Below the pieces are notes generated by a model, which worked only from the letters and a program-made list of their open reading frames with translations, was not told where the DNA came from and did no database searches. Of a stretch of 64,000 bases of DNA, positions 25,071 through 33,847 are shown in pieces. The position numbers were made by a program, and so were the translations under genes. Within the stretch, counting starts at the first letter, position 1. The number at the start of each line of letters is the position of its first letter. The DNA comes from Streptomyces sp. MBT53 (lineage in GTDB: Bacteria > Actinomycetota > Actinomycetes > Streptomycetales > Streptomycetaceae), in the NCBI RefSeq assembly GCF_016654115.1, contig NZ_JAEQAZ010000028.1, positions 29,464 through 93,463 on the forward strand, written 5' to 3'.

Positions 25071-25949
25071 ATGCCCCACACCCCGCGACCCAGCTTCGGC
25101 ATCATGACCGCCCCCATGCAGGTCGACTATCCCGACCTCCTGCGCGTCTGGCGCGAGGCGGACACCGTCCCGGAGATCGAGCACGCCTGGCTGTTCGACC
25201 ACCTCATGCCGATCGGCGGCGATCCGGACGGACCGGCCTACGAGGGCTGGACACTCCTCTCGGCGCTCGCCGCGCAGACCCGCCGGCTGCGGCTCGGTGT
25301 GATGGTGACCAGCAACCGTTTCCGGCCGCCCGCACTGCTGGCCAAGATCGCCACCACCGTCGACATCGTCTCCGGCGGCCGGCTCGACTTCGGCATCGGT
25401 GTCGGCTCACGCCCGGACCATCCGCTGGCCCGGCGCGAGTACGCGGCCCACGGTCTCCCCTTCCACGACTCCGCCCACGCGGTGGCGAGCCTCGCCGAGG
25501 CCTGCACGGTGATCCGGCGGCTGTGGACCGAGGAGCAGCCCTTCGACTTCCAGGGCACCCACCACCACCTCACCGGAGCGTTCGGCAACCCCAAACCCGT
25601 CCAGCGGCCCCACCCGCCGATCCTCATCGGCGGACGCTCGGCCGCGACACTCCGCGTGGTCGCCGAGCACGCCGACCTGTGGAACATCCCCGGCGGCGAC
25701 ATCGAGGACGCCGTCGCCCGCAGCGCGCTCCTCGACCGCTACTGCGCCGACATCGGCCGCGACCCCGCGTCCGTCACGCGCTCGATCCACCTCTCCGTGT
25801 CCTACGACAGGCCCGAACTCACCCGGGACGCGATCCGCGAGGCCGTCGACGCGGGCTTCCAGCACATCGTGCTCGGCCTTTCGGCGCCCTACCCCGCCGG
25901 TGTCGCACGCTGGGTCGCCGACGAGTTGACGCAGATCCCCCTGCGGTGA
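25071..25949 (+). CDS. Luciferase-like (LLM class, F420- or flavin-dependent) oxidoreductase
   Basis: This 292-aa TIM-barrel protein has clear LLM-family blocks: SFGIMTAP, HAWLFDHLMP, LSALAAQTRRLRLGVMVTSNRFRPPALLAK, VDIVSGGRLDFGIGVGSRPDH and HPPILIGGRSAATLRVVAEHADLWN. In actinobacteria the cofactor is most often F420, but FMN is possible. It is divergent from the TetR gene with shared operators, so it is probably induced by its own substrate or a related compound. A frame extension to 24996 has no merit; the ATG at 25071 has GAAGGA upstream. Confidence 0.9.
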   Translation: MPHTPRPSFGIMTAPMQVDYPDLLRVWREADTVPEIEHAWLFDHLMPIGGDPDGPAYEGWTLLSALAAQTRRLRLGVMVTSNRFRPPALLAKIATTVDIVSGGRLDFGIGVGSRPDHPLARREYAAHGLPFHDSAHAVASLAEACTVIRRLWTEEQPFDFQGTHHHLTGAFGNPKPVQRPHPPILIGGRSAATLRVVAEHADLWNIPGGDIEDAVARSALLDRYCADIGRDPASVTRSIHLSVSYDRPELTRDAIREAVDAGFQHIVLGLSAPYPAGVARWVADELTQIPLR

Positions 25950-25955
25950 GGTCGG

Positions 25956-27044
25956 TCAGTGGGCCGGGGTGCGCCGCACGACCTCGCCGTCGCCGTTCGC
26001 CTCCAATGAGGCGGCGCCTTCGGTGCCGGTCACGCCGACCCGGACGGTGACGGAACCGGTGAGCCGTTCGGCCGTGATCTGCCAGCTCTGTGGGGAGCGG
26101 ACGCCGAGGGAGGTTCTGGCCTCCTCGACCAGGGCGGGAAAGCGTTCGTAGGGCAGGGAGCCCGGGTCGAACCGCAGGGCCTCCGTCCCGGTGGGGGCGA
26201 ACACCACCGACAGCAGGCGTTCCCGTACGACGACGGTGAGGGCCTGGTCCGTGGTCCTGCCCTTGGTGAGTGAGTCGACGGCGCGGCGCAGTTCGCCCTT
26301 GTCGAGAAACGACTGGCCGGGGCCGAGGGCGACCGTGCCGGACGCCGACGACACGACCGTGGTCGACGACGTGGAGGAGACGGAGGGCCCGGCGGCGGGC
26401 TGCCGCGCTGTCGTGTCCCGGTCGAACAGGTCGGCGCGGAACAGCAGGAGCACACCGGCCGTGCCGAGCAGCAGACCGAGGAGCCCGACGAAGCCGACCA
26501 CACAGCCGCCGGACGGTTTGCTCACCATGGTGGACAGGGGCGCCGAGTCGACGCCGGCCGCGGCGGCCCGGTCCCTCCAATCCGTCGTCGGCCGGTGCAC
26601 GATCTTCGCCCGCCACGGCCGGTCCTGCGGGTACTGGACCACCACGATGCGGCGCGGCCGGTACTCGGGCAGGTCGACGAGGTTGATGTCCTGGGTGATT
26701 CCGACGCGGAACGCCGGCGCGTCGTCCGGCGCGACCGTGAGACCGAACCGCACCGGTACATCGCTCGACTCACCCCCGACGGCCCGCAGACTCTCGATCA
26801 TCGCGAGGGCCGTGCGCATGGGGACAGCCGCCTCCCGGGCCCGCCTCGGCGCACCGGTGAGGAACAACAGCAGACTGTGGACCACGGGCAGGCCCACACC
26901 CGCGACACACAGCGGCACACTCTCGATGACGCAGCCGGCGACGAAGGCGGTCAGCGACGTCCCGATGACACCGCCCGTCAGAAACCCCCGCGCGAGGGCG
27001 ACGGGAGTGTTGGCCTTGGGCGGCGGGCCCGTGGTGATCGTCAT
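25956..27044 (-). CDS. Unknown membrane protein
   Basis: This 362-aa protein has two close N-terminal helices (GGVIGTSLTAFVAGCVIESV and CVAGVGLPVVHSLLLFL, about 22-65), a cytoplasmic domain with WRAKIVHRPTTDWRDRAAAAGV, and another helix pair (VGFVGLLGLLLGTAGVLLLF, about 195-215). A Ser/Thr linker and an exported C-terminal domain of about 120 residues follow. I recognise no family. The frame is open far upstream, antisense to other genes; the ATG at 27044 begins the hydrophobic architecture. It ends 7 bases from the convergent LLM stop. Confidence 0.7.
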   Translation of the reverse strand: MTITTGPPPKANTPVALARGFLTGGVIGTSLTAFVAGCVIESVPLCVAGVGLPVVHSLLLFLTGAPRRAREAAVPMRTALAMIESLRAVGGESSDVPVRFGLTVAPDDAPAFRVGITQDINLVDLPEYRPRRIVVVQYPQDRPWRAKIVHRPTTDWRDRAAAAGVDSAPLSTMVSKPSGGCVVGFVGLLGLLLGTAGVLLLFRADLFDRDTTARQPAAGPSVSSTSSTTVVSSASGTVALGPGQSFLDKGELRRAVDSLTKGRTTDQALTVVVRERLLSVVFAPTGTEALRFDPGSLPYERFPALVEEARTSLGVRSPQSWQITAERLTGSVTVRVGVTGTEGAASLEANGDGEVVRRTPAH

Positions 27045-27103
27045 ACGGGCGATTGTGTCGGGCCCAGGTAACGGCCGGTAGATCCCGAAGCGTCCTGAAA
27101 GGA

Positions 27104-27499
27104 TCAGTCGTGCGGGAACGAGTGGTGCTCGTGCGCGACCCGCCAACGGCCGTGCTCCTTGCGCAGGCCGAAGGTGAGCCGCAGGCGCAGGGTGGGGTCT
27201 TCGGCGAGCTCCTCCGGGGTGCCGCAGCGGAGCAGGGCATGGGCGTAGGCGACATCCGTACCGGCCGTGATGTCGAGGGTGTCGATGTCGAATCGGGCGC
27301 CCTGTGCCTGCCATGCGAAGAACGGCGGCCAGCTGGCGCTGTAGGCGGCGAGACCATGGATGCCGGCGTGGGGCGGCGGGACGTCGTACATGACGAGGTC
27401 GTCCGTGTGGTCCGCCAGTACGCCGTCGAGGTCGCCGCGGTGGACGGCCGCGGCCCAGTCGGTGATGAGGGCTCGGATCTGTGTCGCGTCGTCGGACAT
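27104..27499 (-). CDS. SnoaL/NTF2-like small enzyme or binding protein
   Basis: This 131-aa alpha/beta-cone protein reads like the ketosteroid-isomerase/NTF2 superfamily: QIRALITDWAAAVHRGDLDGVLADHTDDLVMYDV, GIHGLAAYSASW, GTDVAYAHALLRCG and GRWRVAHEHHSFP. This is the common YybH/SgcJ form, for which activity is rarely known. An AGGAGCC site precedes the ATG. The divergent kinase gene begins 114 bases away. Confidence 0.88.
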   Translation of the reverse strand: MSDDATQIRALITDWAAAVHRGDLDGVLADHTDDLVMYDVPPPHAGIHGLAAYSASWPPFFAWQAQGARFDIDTLDITAGTDVAYAHALLRCGTPEELAEDPTLRLRLTFGLRKEHGRWRVAHEHHSFPHD

Positions 27500-27612
27500 G
27501 GGCGGCTCCTGTTCCTGTCCCCCACTCCATGGTCTCTCTGCTGACCGAATCCCCGATCTTCGGCGCGTCATCGCCCCGGCCGGGCGACCGAGACGGATGG
27601 CACACTCTCCCT

Positions 27613-28278
27613 GTGCCGCTGACCTTCGACGACCTCCTCACCCGTGCCACCGCGCTCGCCCGCCCCGGCAGCCGTGCCGTCCTCGGCATCGCGGGCAGCC
27701 CGGGCGCGGGCAAGACGACCCTCGCCGAACATCTGGTACGGGAACTCAACGGCACCGGCGAGCCATGGGTCGCGCACGTCCCCATGGACGGCTTCCACCT
27801 CGCCGACGTCGAACTGGACCGGCTCGGCCGCCGCGAGCGCAAGGGCGCGCCCGACACCTTCGACGCGGCCGGGTACGCGGCGCTGCTGCGGAGGCTGCGC
27901 GAGGAGACCGACGAGATCGTGTACGCGCCGGGCTTCGAGCGGGTCCTGGAGCAGCCGATCGCCGGTGCGATCCCCGTACTGCCCTCGGCCCGGCTGGTGG
28001 TGACGGAGGGCAACTACCTGCTGCTGGAAGCGGGTTCATGGGCGCGGGTACGGCCGTGTCTGGACGAGGTGTGGTTCTGCGAGGCCGACGAGGACGAACG
28101 TGTCCGTCGACTCGTCGCCCGGCACGAGGAGTTCGGCAAGGACCACGAGACCGCCGTGGCCTGGGTGTCGGGCACGGACCAGCGCAACGCCGACCTCGTC
28201 GCCGCGACGCGCGGCCGGGCGGATCTGGTGATCCCCCCGGCCGCGCTGCCGGCGCCGTACGGTGTGCCCCGCGGCTGA
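27613..28278 (+). CDS. Uridine-kinase-like nucleoside/nucleotide kinase family protein
   Basis: This 221-aa P-loop kinase has Walker A GIAGSPGAGKTTLAEHL. A DGFHLAD substrate/Walker B-type motif follows, as in pantothenate/uridine/fructose kinases of the PRK family, then LVVTEGNYLLLE and an RRLVARHEEFGKDHETA lid. Close relatives include FrcK-like fructose kinases and hypothetical nucleoside kinases. The GTG at 27613 begins PLTFDDLLTRA; the frame is open to 27481 but the extra residues are not domain-like. Substrate unknown. Confidence 0.85.
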   Translation: MPLTFDDLLTRATALARPGSRAVLGIAGSPGAGKTTLAEHLVRELNGTGEPWVAHVPMDGFHLADVELDRLGRRERKGAPDTFDAAGYAALLRRLREETDEIVYAPGFERVLEQPIAGAIPVLPSARLVVTEGNYLLLEAGSWARVRPCLDEVWFCEADEDERVRRLVARHEEFGKDHETAVAWVSGTDQRNADLVAATRGRADLVIPPAALPAPYGVPRG

Positions 28279-28282
28279 GGGC

Positions 28283-30118
28283 TCAGGCGTGGAGCGTCAG
28301 CTCCGGCTCCCCGTGGGCGTCGCCCGCCGCGTCGCCGATCACCGCGGTGAACGCCTCGGTGCGGACGGTCAGTTGACCGTTCTCGCCGCTCGTGAACTCG
28401 GCGGTGAGCGGCTCGGTTCCGGGGCCGTAGCGGACGACGAACACGTCCAGATCCTCCGGCGCGCCCGGTGCCGGGTCGGCCTCCAGGGCCGTGGAGGTGA
28501 CCAGGTGGCTCCAGCCCTCGTCGGGGTTGCCGTAGCCGCGCGGGTCTGCGGCGAGGGCGAACGCCGCCTCCTGCTGGGAGAGTTCGGAGCGGGCGTCGAA
28601 GTGGTCCGGGCCCTCGCCGGTCGGGTGGGTGAGGCGCAAGGTGCCCGCGGCAGTGACGTCGCCCTCGGCCGTGCGGCGCACCCGGTCGCCGTCGTCCGCC
28701 GCGTAGGGCAGTCCGGCGAGCAAGTACGGTGCACCGTCGAGCCGTTCGACGGCGACCGTCGTCCACAGACGCGTGCCGTCGGTGACGTACAGGGAGCGGA
28801 TGTGCCGCAGGACGTGGTCGCGGCCGACGACCGGCTTGGTGACCAGCTTGGCGGTCAGGCCGTCGGCGCGGACGTCACGGACCCGTACCTCGCCCATCGG
28901 GCGGCACAGCAGGAAGCCGTCGAGCACCGGGCCGAAGCCGTGCTGCCGGTTCACGGCCGCGGGCAGGTAGTACGTGCCGTCGGCCTCGACGACCGACGGG
29001 GTCATCTTCTTGTCGAAGGCCACCGACACGGTACCGGCGCGGAGTTGGTGGCGGACCGGCTCAGTCGACGGGGTGCGGTGCCAGGGCGTGGTGTCCTGGA
29101 TCTGCCAGACCAGCATCCACGCGAAGTGGCCGTCCACTCCCCCGTCGGGCTTGACCGCGTGCCGGGCCCAGCGGCTGTCGCCACGGTAGCGGCCGATGTC
29201 CGCGCCGATACGGGCGCCGAAGTAGCGCAGGCCGAGGACCGACTCGAAGGCGGAGTGCTGCTCGCTGTAGCGCGGACCGCCGTTGTCGAAGCCGCCGTTG
29301 GTGAGGCGGGCGTCGATGTAGCGGGCCAGCGCCTCCCCGTCCTCGGCGAAGACGTCCTCGCCGCTGACGATATGGGCCTTGGCGAGGAAGGAGAGGGAGA
29401 TCGGGCCGTAGTTGTTGTCGTACGCGCCGCCGTGCTCGGGCGGGAGCAGTGCGCCGCGGTCGCTCACGCGGTGGGCGCGGATCTCGTCCGCGTACACGGT
29501 GAGCGCGCGTTCGCGCACCAACTCACCTTCCCCTGAAGGGAGATGACTGGCCAGCATCAGACCGCCGACCACACAGCCGATCGCCTGGTTGCCGGCCTCC
29601 TGCGGGTTGAAGAAGGTCGCCTCGGTGAGCCAGCGCCAGTAGCCGTGCGCCAACTCGACGACAGCGGTGCGCTGTTCGTCGTCGACGAGTCCGTTCGTCG
29701 CGTCGAGGATGTTGACCGCCTGGAGCAGCGCCCACGCGGTGCTCGGCCAGTCGCCGATGGGGTGCGCGCCCGCCTCCAGGACGTAACGGGCGTACGGGAG
29801 ACCTGAGTTGCGGACCCTCAGGTTCGGGTAGCCGGGGTTGTCCTCGGTGTAGACGCGCTCGCGGAGGTGGAAGGCGAGGCTGCGCCGAACCGCCTCGGGC
29901 AGCCGCGGGTCCTTGCCGCGCTGCCAGGCGAGGGCCAGCAGGGACGTGATGCCGAGCGAGGTGTCCCCGATGTCGTCGTAGCAGTCGGGGTGTTCGAGGT
30001 TGCCCTCCGGGGTGATGCGCCGCAGGGCCTGCTCGACGACGTCGGCGAGGACCGCGTCGTAGGCCTCCGGGGTGTCGGGGAGGTTGTGCAGCGGGCCGCG
30101 CTGGTGGAGGAGGTGCAC
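28283..30118 (-). CDS. Large cytoplasmic protein of a glycan-utilisation operon (unknown family, 611 aa)
   Basis: There is no signal peptide. Residues 1-330 are helical with features of an (alpha/alpha) toroid (DIGDTSLGITSLLALAWQRG, GAYDNNYGPISLSFLAKAHI, FDNGGPRYSEQHSAFES). The C-terminal half is beta-rich (about 350-611), recalling heparinase-type lyases or other two-domain sugar enzymes, but I cannot name a family. Tyr, His, Asn and Glu clusters (EHGGAYDNNYG) could be an active site. It is the last gene of the ABC operon, 51 bases after the 579-aa gene. The start is GTG with GAAGGG 11 bases upstream. The probable role is intracellular cleavage of an imported oligosaccharide. Confidence 0.75.
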   Translation of the reverse strand: MHLLHQRGPLHNLPDTPEAYDAVLADVVEQALRRITPEGNLEHPDCYDDIGDTSLGITSLLALAWQRGKDPRLPEAVRRSLAFHLRERVYTEDNPGYPNLRVRNSGLPYARYVLEAGAHPIGDWPSTAWALLQAVNILDATNGLVDDEQRTAVVELAHGYWRWLTEATFFNPQEAGNQAIGCVVGGLMLASHLPSGEGELVRERALTVYADEIRAHRVSDRGALLPPEHGGAYDNNYGPISLSFLAKAHIVSGEDVFAEDGEALARYIDARLTNGGFDNGGPRYSEQHSAFESVLGLRYFGARIGADIGRYRGDSRWARHAVKPDGGVDGHFAWMLVWQIQDTTPWHRTPSTEPVRHQLRAGTVSVAFDKKMTPSVVEADGTYYLPAAVNRQHGFGPVLDGFLLCRPMGEVRVRDVRADGLTAKLVTKPVVGRDHVLRHIRSLYVTDGTRLWTTVAVERLDGAPYLLAGLPYAADDGDRVRRTAEGDVTAAGTLRLTHPTGEGPDHFDARSELSQQEAAFALAADPRGYGNPDEGWSHLVTSTALEADPAPGAPEDLDVFVVRYGPGTEPLTAEFTSGENGQLTVRTEAFTAVIGDAAGDAHGEPELTLHA

Positions 30119-30169
30119 GGGTGGATCAGCCCTTCGTACCGGAGGTGGCCGTGGCGTCGGTTGTCGAGG

Positions 30170-31909
30170 TCAGGATGCGGGTGCGGGGCGGCTGGTGCGC
30201 AGGGCAACACTCAGTGTTTGAGGACCGTTTCCACCTATGTAGACGCGGTTCCCTGTCGTCGCGTCGGTGCCGCCCACCACCGTGTAGTCCTGGCCCGGGT
30301 CGTACCGTAGTACGTCGCCGCGGTCCGGTCCGGCGAGCGGTTCGCCCGCCTCGACGTCTACCTCGACGCGGATCTCGTCGTCACCGACCCGGTAGGTCAT
30401 CGGCCCGGTCGTCAGGCACCAGCGTCCGTCGCCGATCGGTGCGGCGCCCTCCACGACTCCCGCTGCAACTCCTTCGGCGCGGAAGGTCAGTTCGAGGGAC
30501 CAGGGCACTCTCGGTCCGCTGATGTCGATCCGCAGGTCGGCGCCGTCGTCCCGCAGGTCGACCTCGACCCGGGTCGTGTGGGAGACCTCGTCCTGAGGGC
30601 GGTCGGGGAAGGCCATCGCCGCGGAGAAGCGGCCCTCGTCCACCAGAAGGTAGGCGCCGTCGTCGCGCCTCCGGTCCTTCGGGAGCGGCTGATAGTAGGC
30701 GGTTGTGAGGGTCTGAGTGAGCCGGTACCGGTTGTCGGCGAGCTGTTCCATGTCGGCGGCACGGAACGGACCCAGGTCGAAGAACACCCGCGAGAGGCGC
30801 ACCGCGTCGAGGACGGCGGTACCGGCGAACAGGCGCAGGAAGGTGGGATTGCAGGCGAGGCCCGAGCGGATGCGCCCGTGCTCGGGCACGTCGGAGCCGC
30901 CGTACACCACGGTGTGCGTGGTGGCCGAGACATGTGCGGCGAGGCGTGCGGTGGGGAAGTACCGGTCGCGCGGGAGCTTCTCCGCGTCCGGGGCCGGCAG
31001 GGCGCGGCGCAGATCCGGAGTGAGGAGGGTCTGGGCGAGCAGGTCGGGGTCGTGGATGCCGTCGACGGCCGCCAGGCGGGCCGCGCGGGCGAAGTCGCCT
31101 CGGCCGGTGCGGATCGCCAGCAGCCGGTAGTGCGGCAGGTAGGGCCACAGCGCGAACGAAAGCCTCTGGTCCTGGCGGCGCGAGTGGACGGTCTCCACCG
31201 TGCCGTCCGGCCTGATCAGGTCCAGGGTCGTGGCGAGGTTGCGTTCGACGGCGTCCAGCAGGTCGGTACGCCCGAGCACCTCGGCCAGCAACAGCAGCGA
31301 CGGGTTGGTCACGATGGACGCGTAGACGGCACTGCGTTCCGAGTACAGGCCCTCCGTGTCGATGTCGACGCCCTCGGCGAGCCACTCCTCGACGCGGTCG
31401 AGCAGCCGGTCGTCGGGGAAGGACCGATGCAGACGGGCGAGCGCCGCGCTCAGCTCCCAACGGTGGTTCGGGGTGTGCACGCCACCGGCCAGGAGAGGTC
31501 CGGTGGCGGCGCCCGCGATGTCGGCGAGCGCCGCCGTGACGTCGGCCAGTTCGGGCCCCGCGCCCGCGGCGAGGACGTACGCGTCGCACACGTCGTTGAC
31601 GGTGAACGCGGAGTCCGGCGGCGACTGCACGTTGTCGCCGCCCGCGAAGAGGCCGGAGGCCGTCTGCAGGGACCGCAGGGCACGGAGGTGGGTCAGCGCG
31701 GCGGCGACCGCCCGCTCGCTACCGTGCAGGGCCGACTCCGGCGAGCGGTACGCCGCGACCAGGGTCTTCACCCGCCGGGCCAGGGCGCGGTGCGGCCCGA
31801 TGAATTCCGCCGACGGGTCGGCCTCGAGCAGGGCGGCCGACCCGTCGGCGGCGAGTGCCGCCGCGCGGACGAACTCGTGGTCGAAGTCGCGGTCGAACGG
31901 GGTGGACAA
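30170..31909 (-). CDS. Second large cytoplasmic protein of the operon (unknown family, 579 aa)
   Basis: This 579-aa protein begins at a TTG codon whose AAGGA site overlaps the stop of the permease gene (AAGGACTGATCTTG), a sign of translational coupling. The N-terminal two thirds are helical with toroid-like repeats (GVHTPNHRWELSAALARLH, EGLYSERSAVYASIVTNPSLLLLAEVLG, DGTVETVHSRRQDQR). The C-terminal part is a beta-sandwich (GPRVPWSLELTFR, GDDEIRVEVDVEAG). Its layout mirrors the next gene and polysaccharide lyases of the heparinase II/III type. NHRWE and SRRQDQR could be catalytic segments. It lacks a signal peptide. Confidence 0.75.
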   Translation of the reverse strand: MSTPFDRDFDHEFVRAAALAADGSAALLEADPSAEFIGPHRALARRVKTLVAAYRSPESALHGSERAVAAALTHLRALRSLQTASGLFAGGDNVQSPPDSAFTVNDVCDAYVLAAGAGPELADVTAALADIAGAATGPLLAGGVHTPNHRWELSAALARLHRSFPDDRLLDRVEEWLAEGVDIDTEGLYSERSAVYASIVTNPSLLLLAEVLGRTDLLDAVERNLATTLDLIRPDGTVETVHSRRQDQRLSFALWPYLPHYRLLAIRTGRGDFARAARLAAVDGIHDPDLLAQTLLTPDLRRALPAPDAEKLPRDRYFPTARLAAHVSATTHTVVYGGSDVPEHGRIRSGLACNPTFLRLFAGTAVLDAVRLSRVFFDLGPFRAADMEQLADNRYRLTQTLTTAYYQPLPKDRRRDDGAYLLVDEGRFSAAMAFPDRPQDEVSHTTRVEVDLRDDGADLRIDISGPRVPWSLELTFRAEGVAAGVVEGAAPIGDGRWCLTTGPMTYRVGDDEIRVEVDVEAGEPLAGPDRGDVLRYDPGQDYTVVGGTDATTGNRVYIGGNGPQTLSVALRTSRPAPAS

Positions 31910-31911
31910 GA

Positions 31912-32814
31912 TCAGTCCTTAAGTCCGGCGTTGATGTCGGCGCCCATGACGTAGCGCTGGAAGACCAGGAAGATGACGATCAGCGGGATCATCGAGATGA
32001 CCGAAGCGCCCAGCAGGACCGACCAGTTGATGTTCTGCGCGCCGACGATGCTCTGGATGCCGATCTGCACGGTGAACTTGTTCGGGTCGTTCAGCATCAG
32101 CAGCGGCCAGATGTAGTCGTTCCACCGCCACTGGAAGGACAGGATCGCGAGGGTCAGCATGATGGGCCGGGAGAGCGGCACCATGATCCGCAGGAAGATC
32201 GACAGTTCGCGGGCGCCGTCGATGCGCGCCGCTTCCACGAGTTCGTCGGGGACCGTGATGAAGAACTGGCGGAACATGAAGCAGCCGGTCGCGGTGAGCA
32301 CGGCCGGGAGGATGATGCCGGCGAACGAGTTGTAGAGGCCGAGGTTGCGGACCACCAGGAACTCGGGGGCGAGCATGACCTCGCCGGGCAGCATCGTGGT
32401 GGCCAGGATGCAGATGAAGAACGCCTTGAGCCACCTGTTGTCGTACTTGGCCAGCGCGTACCCGGTGCAGCAGCTGACGCCCACCGTGAGGATCGTCGTG
32501 ATGACGCACACGATGGTCGTGTTGATGAAGTACTGGGAGAAGTTGGCGCTGCGCCACGCCGCGGAGTAACCCGAGAAGGTGGGGTTGTGCGGAATGAAGG
32601 TCAGCGGATACGAGAACAGGTCGCTGGCCGGCTTGAGGGAGCTGAGGATGAACCACAGCACCGGCAGGCCGTAGAGGCACGCCAGGATCCACAGCAGTGT
32701 CGTCGCGGGTACGGCCCGCCGGAGCCCGCCGTCGCGCGCGTTGCGGGCCTTCCTCGCGGAAACGGGCCGTCGGGAACCGGCGTCGACCTTGCGTGGCGTG
32801 TCTGTGGTTGTCAT
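31912..32814 (-). CDS. Carbohydrate ABC transporter permease (MalG type)
   Basis: This 300-aa inner-membrane permease has six helices and the ABC-binding EAA loop EAARIDGARELSIFLRIMVPLSRP (landmarks EAARIDGA and MVPLSRP), of the CUT1 MalG type. Its ATG overlaps the stop of the first permease. It transports a sugar oligomer with the partner permease and lipoprotein. No ATPase gene is present, so the shared MsiK-type ATPase used by Streptomyces sugar importers is the likely energiser. Confidence 0.93.
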   Translation of the reverse strand: MTTTDTPRKVDAGSRRPVSARKARNARDGGLRRAVPATTLLWILACLYGLPVLWFILSSLKPASDLFSYPLTFIPHNPTFSGYSAAWRSANFSQYFINTTIVCVITTILTVGVSCCTGYALAKYDNRWLKAFFICILATTMLPGEVMLAPEFLVVRNLGLYNSFAGIILPAVLTATGCFMFRQFFITVPDELVEAARIDGARELSIFLRIMVPLSRPIMLTLAILSFQWRWNDYIWPLLMLNDPNKFTVQIGIQSIVGAQNINWSVLLGASVISMIPLIVIFLVFQRYVMGADINAGLKD

Positions 32815-33725
32815 CGGTTCTCCACCCGCCGGTTGACGATCAGCTGGATGATCGCGACGGCCATCAGGATGAGCATGAGCACGAACGACGCGGCGCTCGC
32901 GTAGCCGATCTGGCCCCGTTGGAAGCCGGTCTGATAGATGTACTGGACCAGCAGGTTGTTCGAGGTTCCGGGTCCGCCGTTGTTGAGGGAGACGAACACC
33001 GGGTACTCCTTCATCGCGTTGATCGTGTTGAGCAGGATCACGATGAACGAGGTGGGCGCGATGCTCGGCAGCGTGATGCTGATGAACTGGCGCCAGGGAC
33101 CGGCTCCGTCGAGCGAGGCGGCCTCGTAGTACGACACCGGGACGTTCTTGATCGCCGCGATGAACAGCAGCATCGAGAAGCCCGTCCAGGCCCAGGACGC
33201 CGCGAACACCACCACCAGCAGCGACAGGTCGGCGTTCGACTGCCACGGAACGGCCGAGCCGCCGAGCTTCTCGATGACGTAGTTGACCAGTCCGAAGTTC
33301 TCGCCGAACAGCCACCGCCACAGGACACCCACGACGATGGGCGACAGCAGCCACGGGATGAAGAAGATGACACGGGCGACGGACGCGCCCTTGGCGTGCT
33401 TGCTCACCAGCAGGTTGGCGGCGAGCAGCGAGAGCGCGAAGTTCAGCGGGACGAACAGGACGGCGTAGAGCAGCGTCCGGGTCAGCGCGTCGTAGAAGGC
33501 GGAGTCCCCGAACAGGTTGTGGTAGTTGTCCAGTCCGATGAACTGGAACGCCCCCACACCGGTGTAGTTCGTGAAGGAGTAGACGAGCCCGATCACCGCC
33601 GGCCACACGAAGAACAGTGCGAAGAGCACGACATTGGCCGCGATGAGGACGAGCGGCGCGAGGGTGTAGGTGCTGCGTCGTTTCCTGGGCGGCCTCACGG
33701 ACACGTCCGCGGCGCTTTTTGTCAT
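32811..33725 (-). CDS. Carbohydrate ABC transporter permease (MalF type)
   Basis: This 304-aa permease of the CUT1 family has the typical N-terminal ALFFVWPAVIGLVYSFTNY, FIGLDNYHNLF, and the EAA loop EAASLDGAGPWRQFISITLP. It pairs with the next gene through an ATGA overlap. It is separated from the binding-protein gene by 122 bases containing two hairpins, which could set unequal expression of the binding protein and permeases. Confidence 0.93.
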   Translation of the reverse strand: MTKSAADVSVRPPRKRRSTYTLAPLVLIAANVVLFALFFVWPAVIGLVYSFTNYTGVGAFQFIGLDNYHNLFGDSAFYDALTRTLLYAVLFVPLNFALSLLAANLLVSKHAKGASVARVIFFIPWLLSPIVVGVLWRWLFGENFGLVNYVIEKLGGSAVPWQSNADLSLLVVVFAASWAWTGFSMLLFIAAIKNVPVSYYEAASLDGAGPWRQFISITLPSIAPTSFIVILLNTINAMKEYPVFVSLNNGGPGTSNNLLVQYIYQTGFQRGQIGYASAASFVLMLILMAVAIIQLIVNRRVENR

Positions 33726-33760
33726 CTTCCTGACTTCCGTGCTGGTGGATGGATTGCTGT

Positions 33761-33779
33761 GGGCTCACGCCGTGAGCCC
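33761..33779 (-). terminator. Small intercistronic hairpin
   Basis: GGGCTCAC-GCC-GTGAGCCC has perfect 8-base arms and a 3-base loop, in the gap between the binding-protein gene and the first permease. It may attenuate or protect mRNA. Confidence 0.4.
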
Positions 33780-33797
33780 GGCATCACGCGGCGGCCA

Positions 33798-33835
33798 GGG
33801 CCGGGCGGCGGTGTGCGATCCCGCCGCCCGGGCCC
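33798..33835 (-). terminator. Strong GC hairpin after the binding-protein gene
   Basis: GGGCCGGGCGGCGG pairs with CCGCCGCCCGGGCCC (one bulge) around a 9-base loop. It lies 13 bases past the stop of the lipoprotein gene, as in other sugar operons where such a structure makes the binding protein more abundant than the permeases. Confidence 0.55.
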
Positions 33836-33847
33836 TTGGCCCTACGA

